Both the position numbers and the translations under genes were made by a program. A stretch of 64,000 nt of DNA from CAVPHV01 sp963704825 (GTDB lineage: Bacteria > Actinomycetota > Acidimicrobiia > Spongiisociales > UBA5794): contig CAVPHV010000003.1 in the NCBI GenBank assembly GCA_963704825.1, forward strand, positions 310,001 through 374,000, read 5' to 3'. This document shows, in pieces, positions 9,068 through 19,714 of this stretch. The number at the start of each line of letters is the position of its first letter. Position 1 is the first letter of the stretch. The notes below the pieces were generated by a model. That model saw only the letters and a program-made list of their open reading frames with translations. It was not told where the DNA came from and did no database searches.

Positions 9068-9807
9068 TCCTTTCCCTTCGGCCAGGAGAAGCTCCTGACC
9101 CAAATCAGGAAGGTGTCGCGAGCCATCTCCCACAAGGTGCCGATCGACACGCCGGTTGCCGAAGCACCCACCGCCAGCACGACCGGTGCGGCGGCGATGG
9201 AGAAGCCGGCGCGATTGATCCTGGCGATGAGTTCGAGGTCGAAGGAGTACCGCATGATCTGGAGTTGGGGGAGTGTCTGGCTCAGCGTCTCGCGGCGGAA
9301 GGACTTCAGCCCAGTCTGGGTTTCGTCGACTGGCAGCCGAAAGAGCAATCTCGTCACGAGCGAGAACGTCTTGCTCAGCACCCGGCGCAGCGCCGGGTAG
9401 CGCCCCGGCTCCATCGAGTGCTGCTTGGCGCCGACGAGAACGTCGACACCGGCGGTGCGGTGGCGTTCGAGGAATGCCGGCACCTGCTCGGGTGGGAGAT
9501 CGAGGTCGGCATCGAGGAACACCACGATCTCGCCGCGGCTGGCCGCAAAGGCTTCCTGTAGCGCGGCCCCTTTGCCTCGGTTGGGGGAATAGCCGACCAC
9601 GCGAACGTTGTCGTGCCGAGCGGCTGCCTGCTGGGCTGCGGCGCGGCAGCCATCGGTGCTGCCGTCATCGCACACGATGATCTCGACGTCCGGCACGCCA
9701 TTCAACGCTTCGACCGTGCGGTCGATATTGGCGGCGATTTGCGGAGCCAGTTGGTAGGCCGGCAGCAGCACGCTCACGCCCAGGGGAGTGGGGGGAGTCG
9801 GAGACAT
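9064..9807 (-). CDS. GT2 polyprenyl/dolichyl-phosphate glycosyltransferase
   Basis: The 247-residue family 2 glycosyltransferase makes a lipid-phosphate-linked sugar from a nucleotide sugar. Visible motifs are VSVLLPAYQL at the N-terminus, EIIVCDDGSTDG (nucleotide-binding Asp pair), RNRGKGAALQ-type segment NRGKGAALQEAF, the catalytic DxD IVVFLDADLDLPPEQ, and TGLKSFRRETL near the acceptor loop. A hydrophobic end (VVLAVGASATGVSIGTLWEM) may associate with the membrane. ATG 9807 is chosen because TAGACT lies 8 nt upstream. Its stop overlaps the gtrA stop by 3 nt in convergent orientation; it is divergent from manB. Confidence 0.85.
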   Translation of the reverse strand: MSPTPPTPLGVSVLLPAYQLAPQIAANIDRTVEALNGVPDVEIIVCDDGSTDGCRAAAQQAAARHDNVRVVGYSPNRGKGAALQEAFAASRGEIVVFLDADLDLPPEQVPAFLERHRTAGVDVLVGAKQHSMEPGRYPALRRVLSKTFSLVTRLLFRLPVDETQTGLKSFRRETLSQTLPQLQIMRYSFDLELIARINRAGFSIAAAPVVLAVGASATGVSIGTLWEMARDTFLIWVRSFSWPKGKD

Positions 9808-9815
9808 GGCGTGGG

Positions 9816-9821
9816 AGTCTA
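9816..9821 (-). promoter_or_regulatory. -10 box (TAGACT) for the GT2 gene, leaderless
   Basis: On the minus strand TAGACT precedes ATG 9807 by 8 nt. Confidence 0.45.
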
Positions 9822-9864
9822 TCTGGATGTTGGGTGAGCAACACCGAGGTCGGGCAACGCCTTC

Positions 9865-9870
9865 TATCAT
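9865..9870 (+). promoter_or_regulatory. -10 box (TATCAT) for manB, leaderless
   Basis: TATCAT ends 7 nt before ATG 9878. The divergent minus-strand promoter is only about 45 bp away, so both share a compact control region. Confidence 0.5.
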
Positions 9871-9877
9871 CGGTCAC

Positions 9878-11215
9878 ATGGATCTCGACGGAATCTTCAA
9901 GGCCTACGACGTCCGGGGCCTCGTGCCGGACCAACTCGACGAGGAAGCAGCCCGCCGTATCGGAGCTGCCTTTGCCACATTCATGGGTGCGCCCCGGATC
10001 GCGGTGGGGCGCGATTGCAGGCTCTCCTCGCCGGACCTCGCGGTCGCCCTCATCGATGGCATCACCTCCCAGGGCGTAGACGTTGACGACCTGGGGATGA
10101 TCACCACCGACATGGTCTACTACGCCGCCGGTGCTCTCGACGAACCGGGCGTGATGATCACCGCGTCGCACAATCCCAAGGGCTACAACGGCATCAAGAT
10201 GTGCCGGGCCGGAGCCGCACCGGTGGGCGCCGAAAGTGGGCTCGTCGAGATCAAGGCTCTGGCGGAAGCGCCACCCGGTCGTAGCGCGGAACTGGGCCGG
10301 GTCGACGTCGTTGACATCCTGTCCGGGTACGTCGACCACGTGATCTCGGTTGTCGATCCAACGGCGATCGCACCGTTGCGGGTCGTGGCCGACGGCGGCA
10401 ACGGCGTCGCCGGGGTTGCCGTCCCGCAGGTCTTCGCTCGGGTACCCGCCGAGTTGACCGGTCTCTACCTGGAGCCCGACGGCACGTTCCCCAATCACCA
10501 CCCCGATCCGTTGCGTCCCGAGAATCTGCGCGACCTCGAGGCGCTCATGCGAACCGAGGGTTCCGATCTGGGGGTTGCCTTCGACGGCGACGCCGATCGA
10601 GCTTTCTTCATCGACGACAAACTCCAGCCGCTCCCCGGGAGCACCGTCACGGGCATCGTGGCGAGTTGGTTCCTCGCTCGCCAGCCCGGCAGCACCATCG
10701 TCCACAACCTCATTTGCTCGAAGGCCGTCCCCGAGATGGTCCTCGAGGCGGGAGGTACGCCGGTGCGGACCAGGGTCGGGCATTCCTTCATCAAAGAGGT
10801 GATGAAGGACACGGGCGCCATTTTCGGCGGCGAGCACTCCGGCCATTACTACTTCAGGGACAACTACCGCGCCGACTCGGGAATCTTGACCATGTTGGTG
10901 TTGCTGCAGGTGCTGTCCGAGTCGGGGCAGCCCCTCAGCGAGTTGCGCACCGGCTATGAGCCGTATGCTCAATCGGGCGAGATCAACTTCGAGGTGGTTG
11001 ACAAGGAGACGGCGATGGAGGCGGTGTCGGCCGCCTTCTCGGAGGCCGAGCAGGATCAGCTCGACGGTCTCACCGTTGACTTCGGTCCGTCGTGGCTGAA
11101 CCTCAGACCCTCCAATACGGAACCGGTGTTGCGGCTGAATGTCGAAGCACCCGATTCCGCCGGCGTTGATGCGCTGGTCGCCAGCGTGGCCGAGATCATC
11201 AAGGAGGATTCGTGA
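9878..11215 (+). CDS. manB: Phosphomannomutase/phosphoglucomutase
   Basis: The 445-residue enzyme interconverts mannose-6-P and mannose-1-P (or the glucose forms), feeding GDP-mannose and cell-wall sugar synthesis. All four phosphohexomutase motifs are seen: the phosphoserine loop TASHNPKGYNGIK with Ser97, the metal loop FDGDADR, the sugar-binding GEHSGHYYF, and the phosphate-binding RPSNTEP near the C-terminus. The N-terminus FKAYDVRG is complete. The start is set by the -10 box 7 nt upstream. The stop overlaps the next small gene by 4 nt. Synteny with DUF3499 and ahcY agrees with the pmmA/manB of actinobacteria. Confidence 0.92.
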   Translation: MDLDGIFKAYDVRGLVPDQLDEEAARRIGAAFATFMGAPRIAVGRDCRLSSPDLAVALIDGITSQGVDVDDLGMITTDMVYYAAGALDEPGVMITASHNPKGYNGIKMCRAGAAPVGAESGLVEIKALAEAPPGRSAELGRVDVVDILSGYVDHVISVVDPTAIAPLRVVADGGNGVAGVAVPQVFARVPAELTGLYLEPDGTFPNHHPDPLRPENLRDLEALMRTEGSDLGVAFDGDADRAFFIDDKLQPLPGSTVTGIVASWFLARQPGSTIVHNLICSKAVPEMVLEAGGTPVRTRVGHSFIKEVMKDTGAIFGGEHSGHYYFRDNYRADSGILTMLVLLQVLSESGQPLSELRTGYEPYAQSGEINFEVVDKETAMEAVSAAFSEAEQDQLDGLTVDFGPSWLNLRPSNTEPVLRLNVEAPDSAGVDALVASVAEIIKEDS

Positions 11216-11391
11216 GCGAGAATCTGCTTCCCGAGGGCTTGCTCGAGATCATGCAGTGCCCGGAATGCACCGGCGACCTGAGTGAGGACGTTGCGGCTTC
11301 CGTATTGGTCTGTGCCGACTGCGGCCTGCGCTATCCAGTGCGCGACGGGATCCCGGTGATGTTGGTCGAAGAGGCAATCCGGCCCCAATAG
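11212..11391 (+). CDS. Trm112-like zinc-ribbon protein
   Basis: This 59-codon gene starts at GTG 11212, overlaps the manB stop by 4 nt and has AAGGAGG just upstream. The product reads LLEIMQCPECTGDL, then VCADCGLRYPVRDGIPVML, which is the Trm112/YcaR pattern: CPxC, CxxC, YPxxDGIPxML. In bacteria these small proteins bind zinc and may activate methyltransferases; their exact role in actinobacteria is unsettled. It is conserved directly downstream of manB in several actinobacteria. Confidence 0.85.
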   Translation: MSENLLPEGLLEIMQCPECTGDLSEDVAASVLVCADCGLRYPVRDGIPVMLVEEAIRPQ

Positions 11392-11461
11392 CGGGGCAGT
11401 AGGGTGCCGACCTTCGAGACAACCACACCGCCCATTCGAACCGATCAGGAGGACGACAATC

Positions 11462-12709
11462 GTGGACTATGACATCACCGACCCGGGACTGGCCGAACTC
11501 GGACATCGCCGGATCGAGTGGGCCGGGCGGCGTATGCCCGTCTTGGGCGTCATCGCCGAACGCTTCGAGCGCGACCAGGTGTTGGCCGGCCGCAAGTTTG
11601 GAGCGTGCATGCACGTGACGTCGGAGACGGCAGTGTTGATGCTGACCCTGCGTGCCGGTGGAGCTGAGGTGGCATTGTGCGCCTCCAACCCGCTCTCGAC
11701 CCAAGACGACGTCGCCGCCGCGTTGGTCGACTTGGGGATTCCGGTTTATGCGCGCCGTGGTGAGGATTCGACCATGTTCTACGAGCACATCCACGCCGTA
11801 CTCGACACCGAACCCGACGTCATCTTCGACGATGGTTCCGACATGACGACGGTGCTGCACAAGGACCGGTCGGGGCAGCCGATTCTCGGCGGGCTCGAAG
11901 AGACCACCACGGGGGTCGTGCGGCTGCGGGCGATGGCTCAGGACGGAGTGCTGCGCTTTCCCGTTGTTGCCGTCAATGACTCCGAGACAAAGCATCTCTT
12001 CGACAACCGCCACGGCACCGGCCAATCGTCTCTCGACGGCATCCTGCGGGCGGCCAACATCTTGTACGCGGGTCGTACCGTGGTTGTGGCCGGCTACGGC
12101 GACTGCGGATGGGGCATTGCCGAGCGGGCCAAGGGCCTCGGTGCCGACACTGTGGTCGTCGAGATCAATCCGGTGCGGGCGGTCTCCGCCGCCATGAACG
12201 GTCACCGGGTGATGACGACGGATCAGGCCGCGGAAGTCGGTGACGTCTTCATCACCGCAACGGGCAACATCCATGTGTTCCGTGGCGAGCATTTCGTGAA
12301 GATGAAGGACGGCGCCATTCTCGCCAACGCCGGCCATTTCGACGTCGAGATCGATCTCGTTGAGATGGATCAACTGGCGACCGGTCGTCGGGAGCTACGG
12401 GACAACCTCGAGGAGTACACGTTGCCCGACGGTCGGCGTCTGATGGTGGTCGCCGAAGGCCGGCTGGTGAACCTCGGAGCGGCCGAAGGCCATCCCGCCG
12501 ACGTGATGGACATGTCGTTCGCCGATCAAGCACTCGCTGCCGAGTGGCTGCTTGAAGTTGGCGCCGACCTCGACCCAGACGTCTACGTCCTTCCCGAGGA
12601 ACTCGACCAGGAGGTCGCCCGTCTCAAGTTGGCGGCGATGGGTGGCGGCCTCGAACAGCTGACCAAAGAGCAGGAGCGTTACCTGGCCAGTTGGCAGATG
12701 GGGACCTGA
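11462..12709 (+). CDS. ahcY: S-adenosylhomocysteine hydrolase
   Basis: The 415-residue enzyme hydrolyses S-adenosylhomocysteine to adenosine and homocysteine, keeping methylation reactions running. The fold is clear: HVTSETAVLMLTLRAGGAEV, the substrate region EETTTGVVRL, the Rossmann NAD motif VVAGYGDCGWGIAERAKGLG, and AILANAGHFDVEI near the end. It is about 60-70 residues shorter than the usual actinobacterial form and matches the shorter type common in archaea and thermophiles; the KYRY-type C-terminus is absent. GTG 11462 follows AGGAGG at 11447-11452. It stands alone after the manB operon. Confidence 0.92.
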   Translation: MDYDITDPGLAELGHRRIEWAGRRMPVLGVIAERFERDQVLAGRKFGACMHVTSETAVLMLTLRAGGAEVALCASNPLSTQDDVAAALVDLGIPVYARRGEDSTMFYEHIHAVLDTEPDVIFDDGSDMTTVLHKDRSGQPILGGLEETTTGVVRLRAMAQDGVLRFPVVAVNDSETKHLFDNRHGTGQSSLDGILRAANILYAGRTVVVAGYGDCGWGIAERAKGLGADTVVVEINPVRAVSAAMNGHRVMTTDQAAEVGDVFITATGNIHVFRGEHFVKMKDGAILANAGHFDVEIDLVEMDQLATGRRELRDNLEEYTLPDGRRLMVVAEGRLVNLGAAEGHPADVMDMSFADQALAAEWLLEVGADLDPDVYVLPEELDQEVARLKLAAMGGGLEQLTKEQERYLASWQMGT

Positions 12710-12808
12710 GCACCCGTTCTTGCGCAGATTCCGGCCGATAGTGGCCGCCGGAATCTACGCACGTTCCAGAGGGTGCGGCGACCAGCGGTATCTGTCGCAG
12801 CCAGCCCA

Positions 12809-12814
12809 TAGGGT
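12809..12814 (+). promoter_or_regulatory. -10 box (TAGGGT) for comF, leaderless
   Basis: TAGGGT ends 6 nt before ATG 12821. It supports 12821 as the true comF start even though that ATG is out of frame with the rest of the gene. Confidence 0.4.
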
Positions 12815-12820
12815 GGGGAC

Positions 12821-13440
12821 ATGCTCTGCTTGGCCTGCGCCGAACGTCTGGTCTACCGCTGTGTGGACCGTGCGAACGCGACCTTGGCGCGGTGCCGGCC
12901 CAAACGCTTGCATCGGGTGTTGCTATCGTGGCGGTGTATCGGCATTCCGGGGCGGCGCGGCGTCTCGTCCACCGACTCAAGTACCAGGGACTCGTGCCGT
13001 GCGCCCGGGTCTTCGCCCAGCGGATGGTTCCACTGCTCCCAGCGGAGACGACTGCTCTCATCCCAATTCCACGGGCCAGGATGCGCAGACTCCAGTACGG
13101 CGTGGATCCTGCGTTCGAATTGGCCAAGGCCTTGGGCCCCCTGGTCGGGGTGCCCGTCGTCACGGCCTTGCGTCCCGGGCTGTGGTGGCCACGCCATGCC
13201 GGTCACAACCGGCGGGCCGGAGGAGCTCGTTTTCGCCAGGTGACGGCCGTACCGGACCGGGCCGCCGTCATCGACGACGTGGTGACGACGGGGCGGACCA
13301 TGGAGGCGGCGATTGGTACGCTCGATACGGCCATTTGGCACGGGGTTTCGGCCACTTCACCGGGTAGAGTGGAGGTCGAGGGGTCGGGAACCGACCCCGA
13401 GGCACTGGAGACTGCGTGGCGGCACGACCGCACCAGATAG
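12821..13440 (+). CDS. comF: ComF family phosphoribosyltransferase, apparent frameshift
   Basis: ComF proteins have an N-terminal four-Cys zinc knuckle and a PRTase domain, and are linked to DNA uptake and salvage. Here the knuckle is split over two frames. ATG 12821 gives MLCLACAE; one frame over the sequence continues TSGLPLCGPCERDLG and then VYRHSGAARRLVHRLKYQGL, TALIPIPRARMRRLQYG and the PRPP loop AAVIDDVVTTGRTM. One base is missing between about 12840 and 12850. Without correction the longest open frame would start at GTG 12892 and lose the zinc knuckle. The protein side chains on both sides are well preserved, so this is more likely a consensus error or very recent mutation than an old pseudogene. 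Confidence 0.75.
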
Positions 13441-13546
13441 AGGGACGGACGTCGAGTCACATCCATGCCGCGTCAGGTAGGACCTGTCTTCAACGATATG
13501 CCGCGACTGCCGTATGCGCGGTCGCCCGCCCCAGAGAGGAGCACCG

Positions 13547-14095
13547 GTGAACGTCCGAGTCCACGGCAAGAACATGCAGGTGAGTGACGAGCTGCGCGAG
13601 CTCGCCCTCGAGAAAATCGAGCATGCCGGGCGCATATTCGACGACGGTGGCAGCACCGACGTCGAGTTCGCCGAGCGGGGCAACCCGCGGAACTCAGACG
13701 GACGGTATCGGGTGGAGATCACGAGCCACGCGGCGGGCCACACCGTACGAGTGGAGGCCGCCGCTCACGATGATCGAACCGCCCTCGACTTTGCCGTCGA
13801 CAAGTACCAACGCCAGCTTCGCAAGCTCAAGGAGCGTCTGATCCAGCGCTCTCGCACGGCTCCAAACAAACGACTCAATCCCGATCCGTCATCCTCCGAT
13901 GAAGAGGGGGATGAGCGGCTGCGAATCGTCAGAACCAAGAGGTTTGCGATGCGGCCCATGCCACCGGAGGAAGCAGCACTACAGATGGAGATGCTCGGAC
14001 ATGACTTCTTCTTCTTTCTCAACGCCGAGACCGGCGAGAGTTGTGTGCTGTACCACCGCCGCGACGGAACACTGGGATTGATCGAACCGGAATGA
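13547..14095 (+). CDS. hpf: Long-form ribosome hibernation promoting factor
   Basis: The 182-residue protein binds idle ribosomes and drives 100S dimer formation. The N-terminal domain (residues 1-100: VRVHGKNMQVSDELRELALEKIEH, HDDRTALDFAVDKYQRQLRKLKERL) is the HPF/RaiA fold. A charged linker rich in Ser/Glu follows, then the C-terminal dimerisation domain (VRTKRFAMRPMPPEEAALQMEMLGHDFFFFLN to the end). GTG 13547 is preceded by AGAGAGGAG. The stop overlaps the response-regulator start, so stress control and ribosome silencing may be co-expressed. Confidence 0.92.
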   Translation: MNVRVHGKNMQVSDELRELALEKIEHAGRIFDDGGSTDVEFAERGNPRNSDGRYRVEITSHAAGHTVRVEAAAHDDRTALDFAVDKYQRQLRKLKERLIQRSRTAPNKRLNPDPSSSDEEGDERLRIVRTKRFAMRPMPPEEAALQMEMLGHDFFFFLNAETGESCVLYHRRDGTLGLIEPE

Positions 14096-14742
14096 CACGA
14101 CTTCTTGTTGTTGACGATGTACCGCTGTTCAGGGCCGGATTGACCTCGGCACTCACCGCAGCAGGTTTTGAGGTTGCCGGGGAAGCCGGCAGTGCCGAGA
14201 CCGCAGTGGCGAAGGCCGAAGAGCACCAGCCGGATCTGGTCCTCCTCGATGTACTGATGCCGGGGCTGTCCGGCCTCGACGTCGTCGAGAAGATCACAGC
14301 CGTCTCCCCCCACTCCAGAGTGGTTCTGCTCACGGGCAGCGAGTCCGAGGAGGATATGTTGACCGCCCTCAAGGCGGGTGCCCGCGGCTACATCGTCAAG
14401 GACATGCCGTTCCCGGTGCTGGTCGACTCCATCGTCGCGGTAGCCGACGGTGGGGCCGCCCTCTCGCCGCAGATGGCAGGCAAACTGTTCGACGTCTGTC
14501 GCCAGTTGCTGCGTCATCAGGAGCTGCTGCAGTCGCGCAAACCGACGCTGACGGGCCGCGAGATCGAGGTTCTCCAGTTGGTGGCCCGTGGCATGACCAG
14601 CCGGGAGATCGGTCTCGAGCTGTACATCTCGGAGAACACGGTCAAGAACCACATCCGCAACATCCTGGACAAGCTTGGTCTGCATTCCCGGAATGAAGCG
14701 GTTCTCTACGCGGTTCGAGAGAACCTGATCTCGATCAGTTGA
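14092..14742 (+). CDS. NarL/LuxR-type response regulator (no kinase nearby)
   Basis: The 216-residue regulator has a receiver domain (Asp8/Asp9 in VVDDV, phosphoacceptor Asp53 in LLDVLMPG, Lys in IVKDMPF) and a C-terminal LuxR helix-turn-helix (LTGREIEVLQLVARGMTSREIGLELYISENTVKNHIRNIL). All key residues are present. A histidine kinase is not encoded next to it. ATG 14092 overlaps the hpf stop (ATGA), so it is translationally coupled to hpf, an arrangement that suggests a stress or stationary-phase role. The DNA targets are unknown. Confidence 0.9.
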   Translation: MTRLLVVDDVPLFRAGLTSALTAAGFEVAGEAGSAETAVAKAEEHQPDLVLLDVLMPGLSGLDVVEKITAVSPHSRVVLLTGSESEEDMLTALKAGARGYIVKDMPFPVLVDSIVAVADGGAALSPQMAGKLFDVCRQLLRHQELLQSRKPTLTGREIEVLQLVARGMTSREIGLELYISENTVKNHIRNILDKLGLHSRNEAVLYAVRENLISIS

Positions 14743-14838
14743 CCGAGCCACAGCACCCTTTTGCTGCGGCCCCGGTCCCCTAGCCTGAGATCGAATGTGT
14801 CGCGGTGGCGACCTTGCCCCAAAGCCTCAGCAGCCTTC

Positions 14839-14844
14839 TAGGAT
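14839..14844 (+). promoter_or_regulatory. -10 box (TAGGAT) for secA, leaderless
   Basis: TAGGAT ends 9 nt before ATG 14854. No Shine-Dalgarno sequence is seen upstream of the ATG. Confidence 0.5.
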
Positions 14845-14853
14845 GGCCATCTC

Positions 14854-17504
<2,651 letters not shown>

Positions 17505-17531
17505 GGCACTGCGGTCCCACAACACAAGAGG

Positions 17532-17537
17532 TACGCT
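17532..17537 (+). promoter_or_regulatory. -10 box (TACGCT) for prfB, leaderless
   Basis: TACGCT ends 9 nt before ATG 17547, between the secA stop and prfB. Confidence 0.45.
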
Positions 17538-17546
17538 GCTACTCCT

Positions 17547-18654
17547 ATGACCGATCAAGACCCTCGCGCCCAGCTCAAAGACCTCCGTTCTCGCCTCGAC
17601 GACGCCCGGAGGTTCCTTTGACGTCGAAGGCAAGACCGCAGAGCTCGAAGAGCTGAAGAAGGCTGCTTCGGAGCCGGATCTCTGGAACGATCAAAACCGG
17701 GCCCGCCGCATCACCCGCAAGCTGGCGCGTTACGAGGCCACGATCAACCAGGTCGCAGGACTCGCGGGCTCGATCGACGACGCTGAGGTGTTGCTCGAGC
17801 TCGCCACTGAGGAAGACGACGCGGGTGCTTCAGCTGAGGTTGCGGCCGAACTCCTCGGGATCGAGGCCGAGTTGTCGAAGCTCGAGCGCGAGACGCTCTT
17901 CTTCGGAGAGTACGACGACCACACCGCCATCGTGAGCGTTCACGCCGGGGCGGGGGGAGTCGACGCCCAGGATTGGGCTGAGATGCTGCTGCGAATGTAC
18001 GTTCGCTACCTGGAGCGGAGCGACTTTGGCGTGGAGATCGACGAGATTCAGCCCGGCGACGAGGCCGGGATCAAGTCGGCCACGATCACCATCCGCGGGG
18101 ATTACGCCTACGGCAACTTCGAGGGCGAGCGAGGCGTACATCGTCTGGTGCGGATCAGTCCCTTCGATTCCGCGGCGCGGCGCCACACCTCGTTTGCCGG
18201 CGTTGACGTGATCCCCGAGGTGGAACTCGAGGAGGTCGAGATCGATACGGACGATTTGAAGATCGACACGTTCCGCTCTTCGGGGGCCGGCGGGCAGCAC
18301 GTCAACGTCACCGACTCTGCGGTGCGGATCACCCATCTCCCCACCGGGGTCGTGGTCAGCTGTCAGGCAGAGCGGTCTCAGATCCAGAATCGGGCCCGGG
18401 CGATGCAGTTGCTGGCAGCCCGGTTGGCGGTACTCGCCCGCCAGGATCGGCAGAAGGAGATCGACGCGGTACGCGGCGAGCAGACCGAGGCGGGGTGGGG
18501 CCGCCAGATCCGTTCGTACGTTCTCCAGCCCTATCAACTGGTGAAGGATCTACGCACGGACCTCGAGGTCGGCAACGTCACCGGGGTGCTCGATGGCGAC
18601 ATTGACAGGTTCATCGACGCGTACCTGCACTGGCGCAGATCTGAGGCAGGGTGA
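17547..18654 (+). CDS. prfB: Peptide chain release factor 2, programmed +1 frameshift
   Basis: RF2 recognises UGA and UAA stops. Translation starts at ATG 17547 and meets an in-frame TGA at 17619-17621 after 24 codons. The reading frame continues after a +1 shift (GAC GTC GAA GGC, DVEGK) to 18654, giving about 368 residues, the normal RF2 length. The catalytic GGQ loop (SGAGGQHVN) and the PEVELEEVEIDTDDLKIDTF region are intact, as is the C-terminal helical part (VKDLRTDLEVGNVTGVLDGDID). The frameshift is the classic autoregulatory device: low RF2 favours shifting. A gene caller would report only the part from 17788. Confidence 0.93.
17607..17622 (+). promoter_or_regulatory. prfB programmed +1 frameshift site
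   Basis: The site has a Shine-Dalgarno-like CGGAGG (17607-17612), a 3-nt spacer TTC, the slippery codon CTT (17616-17618), and TGA followed by C. This matches the canonical prfB recoding signal in order and spacing. Confidence 0.92.
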
Positions 18655-18775
18655 GCGCTGACCGGAGGGTGGTTGGACTAATCCACGTCGCTGGTACCAT
18701 TTCGCCGCTGGCGGAGGTAGGGGCCGTGCTCAATTCGGGTGGACCCGTCTGGGCCGCCCGAAAGGCTGAATCTCC

Positions 18776-19714
18776 ATGATCCGTCTCCAGAATGTCACGA
18801 AGGTATACGACGGCGGCGTCGTAGCCGTCAAGAATGCGTCCCTTGAAATCGCCAAGGGCGAGTTTGTGTTTCTCGTGGGACCATCCGGCTCGGGGAAGTC
18901 GACCCTCATTCGGCTGATGATGCGCGAGGAGAAGCCGACAGACGGCGATCTCTGGGTGGCCGGCAAGCACGCTTCCGATCTGCCCAGCTGGAAGGTGCCC
19001 CACCTGCGGCGCTCCATCGGCACCGTCTTCCAAGACTTCAAGCTGTTGCCGAACAAGACGGTGTACGAGAACGTCTCATTTGCCATGGAAGTAACCGGGC
19101 GCGCTCGGCAGGTTTCGCGCACCCAGGTGCCGCAAGTGCTCAAGCTCGTCGGCCTTTCGGCCAAGGCCGACCGCTATCCCCGCCAGCTCTCCGGTGGTGA
19201 GCAACAGCGGGTGTCTTTGGCCCGGGCCTTCGTTAACCGTCCGCTGATCGTCCTGGCCGACGAGCCGACCGGGAACCTCGACCCGGGCACCTCAGTCGGC
19301 ATCATGCGGATCCTCGATCGAATCAACCGCACCGGCACCACGGTGGTGATGGCTACTCATGATCACGCCATTGTCGATGCCATGCGTCGTCGCGTCGTCC
19401 AGCTCGACCAAGGCCACATCGTGCGGGACCAGAGCCGAGGCGTCTACGACCGCACCGCCGAAGGCAAGGCGGCACGACAGTTGACGTCCTCGACACCGGT
19501 TGCGCCTTCGGCGGCGCCCAAGGTTGCCGCACCGGTGGCTCCCAGCCCGCCGGCGACCGACGATGTCGGCAACGCGGTCGAGCCGGCTGTTGCGCCTGAA
19601 ACCGCCGAGGTTGAGGCTGTGTTTGATGAGGTCGCCGAGGTTGCGGCTGCCGAGGTTGCGGCTGCCGAGGCTGAGGCTGCCGGGGTTGAAGCCGACGACG
19701 AGGACGCAACCTGA
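18776..19714 (+). CDS. ftsE: Cell division ATP-binding protein FtsE with long C-terminal extension
   Basis: FtsE is the ATPase of the FtsEX complex that controls peptidoglycan hydrolases at the septum. The core (residues 1-230) has Walker A GPSGSGKST (35-43), Q-loop VFQDFKLLP, signature LSGGEQQR (138-145), Walker B LADEPTGNLDP and switch His195 (ATHDH). Residues 231-312 form an extra tail rich in Ala, Val, Pro and Glu, with repeats of VAAAE encoded by 15-bp DNA repeats at about 19630-19690. The tail is not part of the standard FtsE of about 229 residues. Its stop overlaps the ftsX start by 1 nt. Confidence 0.93.
   Translation: MIRLQNVTKVYDGGVVAVKNASLEIAKGEFVFLVGPSGSGKSTLIRLMMREEKPTDGDLWVAGKHASDLPSWKVPHLRRSIGTVFQDFKLLPNKTVYENVSFAMEVTGRARQVSRTQVPQVLKLVGLSAKADRYPRQLSGGEQQRVSLARAFVNRPLIVLADEPTGNLDPGTSVGIMRILDRINRTGTTVVMATHDHAIVDAMRRRVVQLDQGHIVRDQSRGVYDRTAEGKAARQLTSSTPVAPSAAPKVAAPVAPSPPATDDVGNAVEPAVAPETAEVEAVFDEVAEVAAAEVAAAEAEAAGVEADDEDAT

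Noticed and set aside
9665..10972. Minus-strand frame of 435 codons opposite manB
   Set aside because: Arg/Asp/His-rich shadow of the conserved manB gene.
11249..12373. Minus-strand frame of 374 codons opposite ahcY
   Set aside because: No motif; it mirrors ahcY codons.
13203..13743. Minus-strand frames opposite comF and hpf
   Set aside because: Shadows with Ser/Arg-rich composition.
17547..17621. Broken prfB
   Set aside because: The in-frame TGA is the known programmed frameshift, not a mutation.
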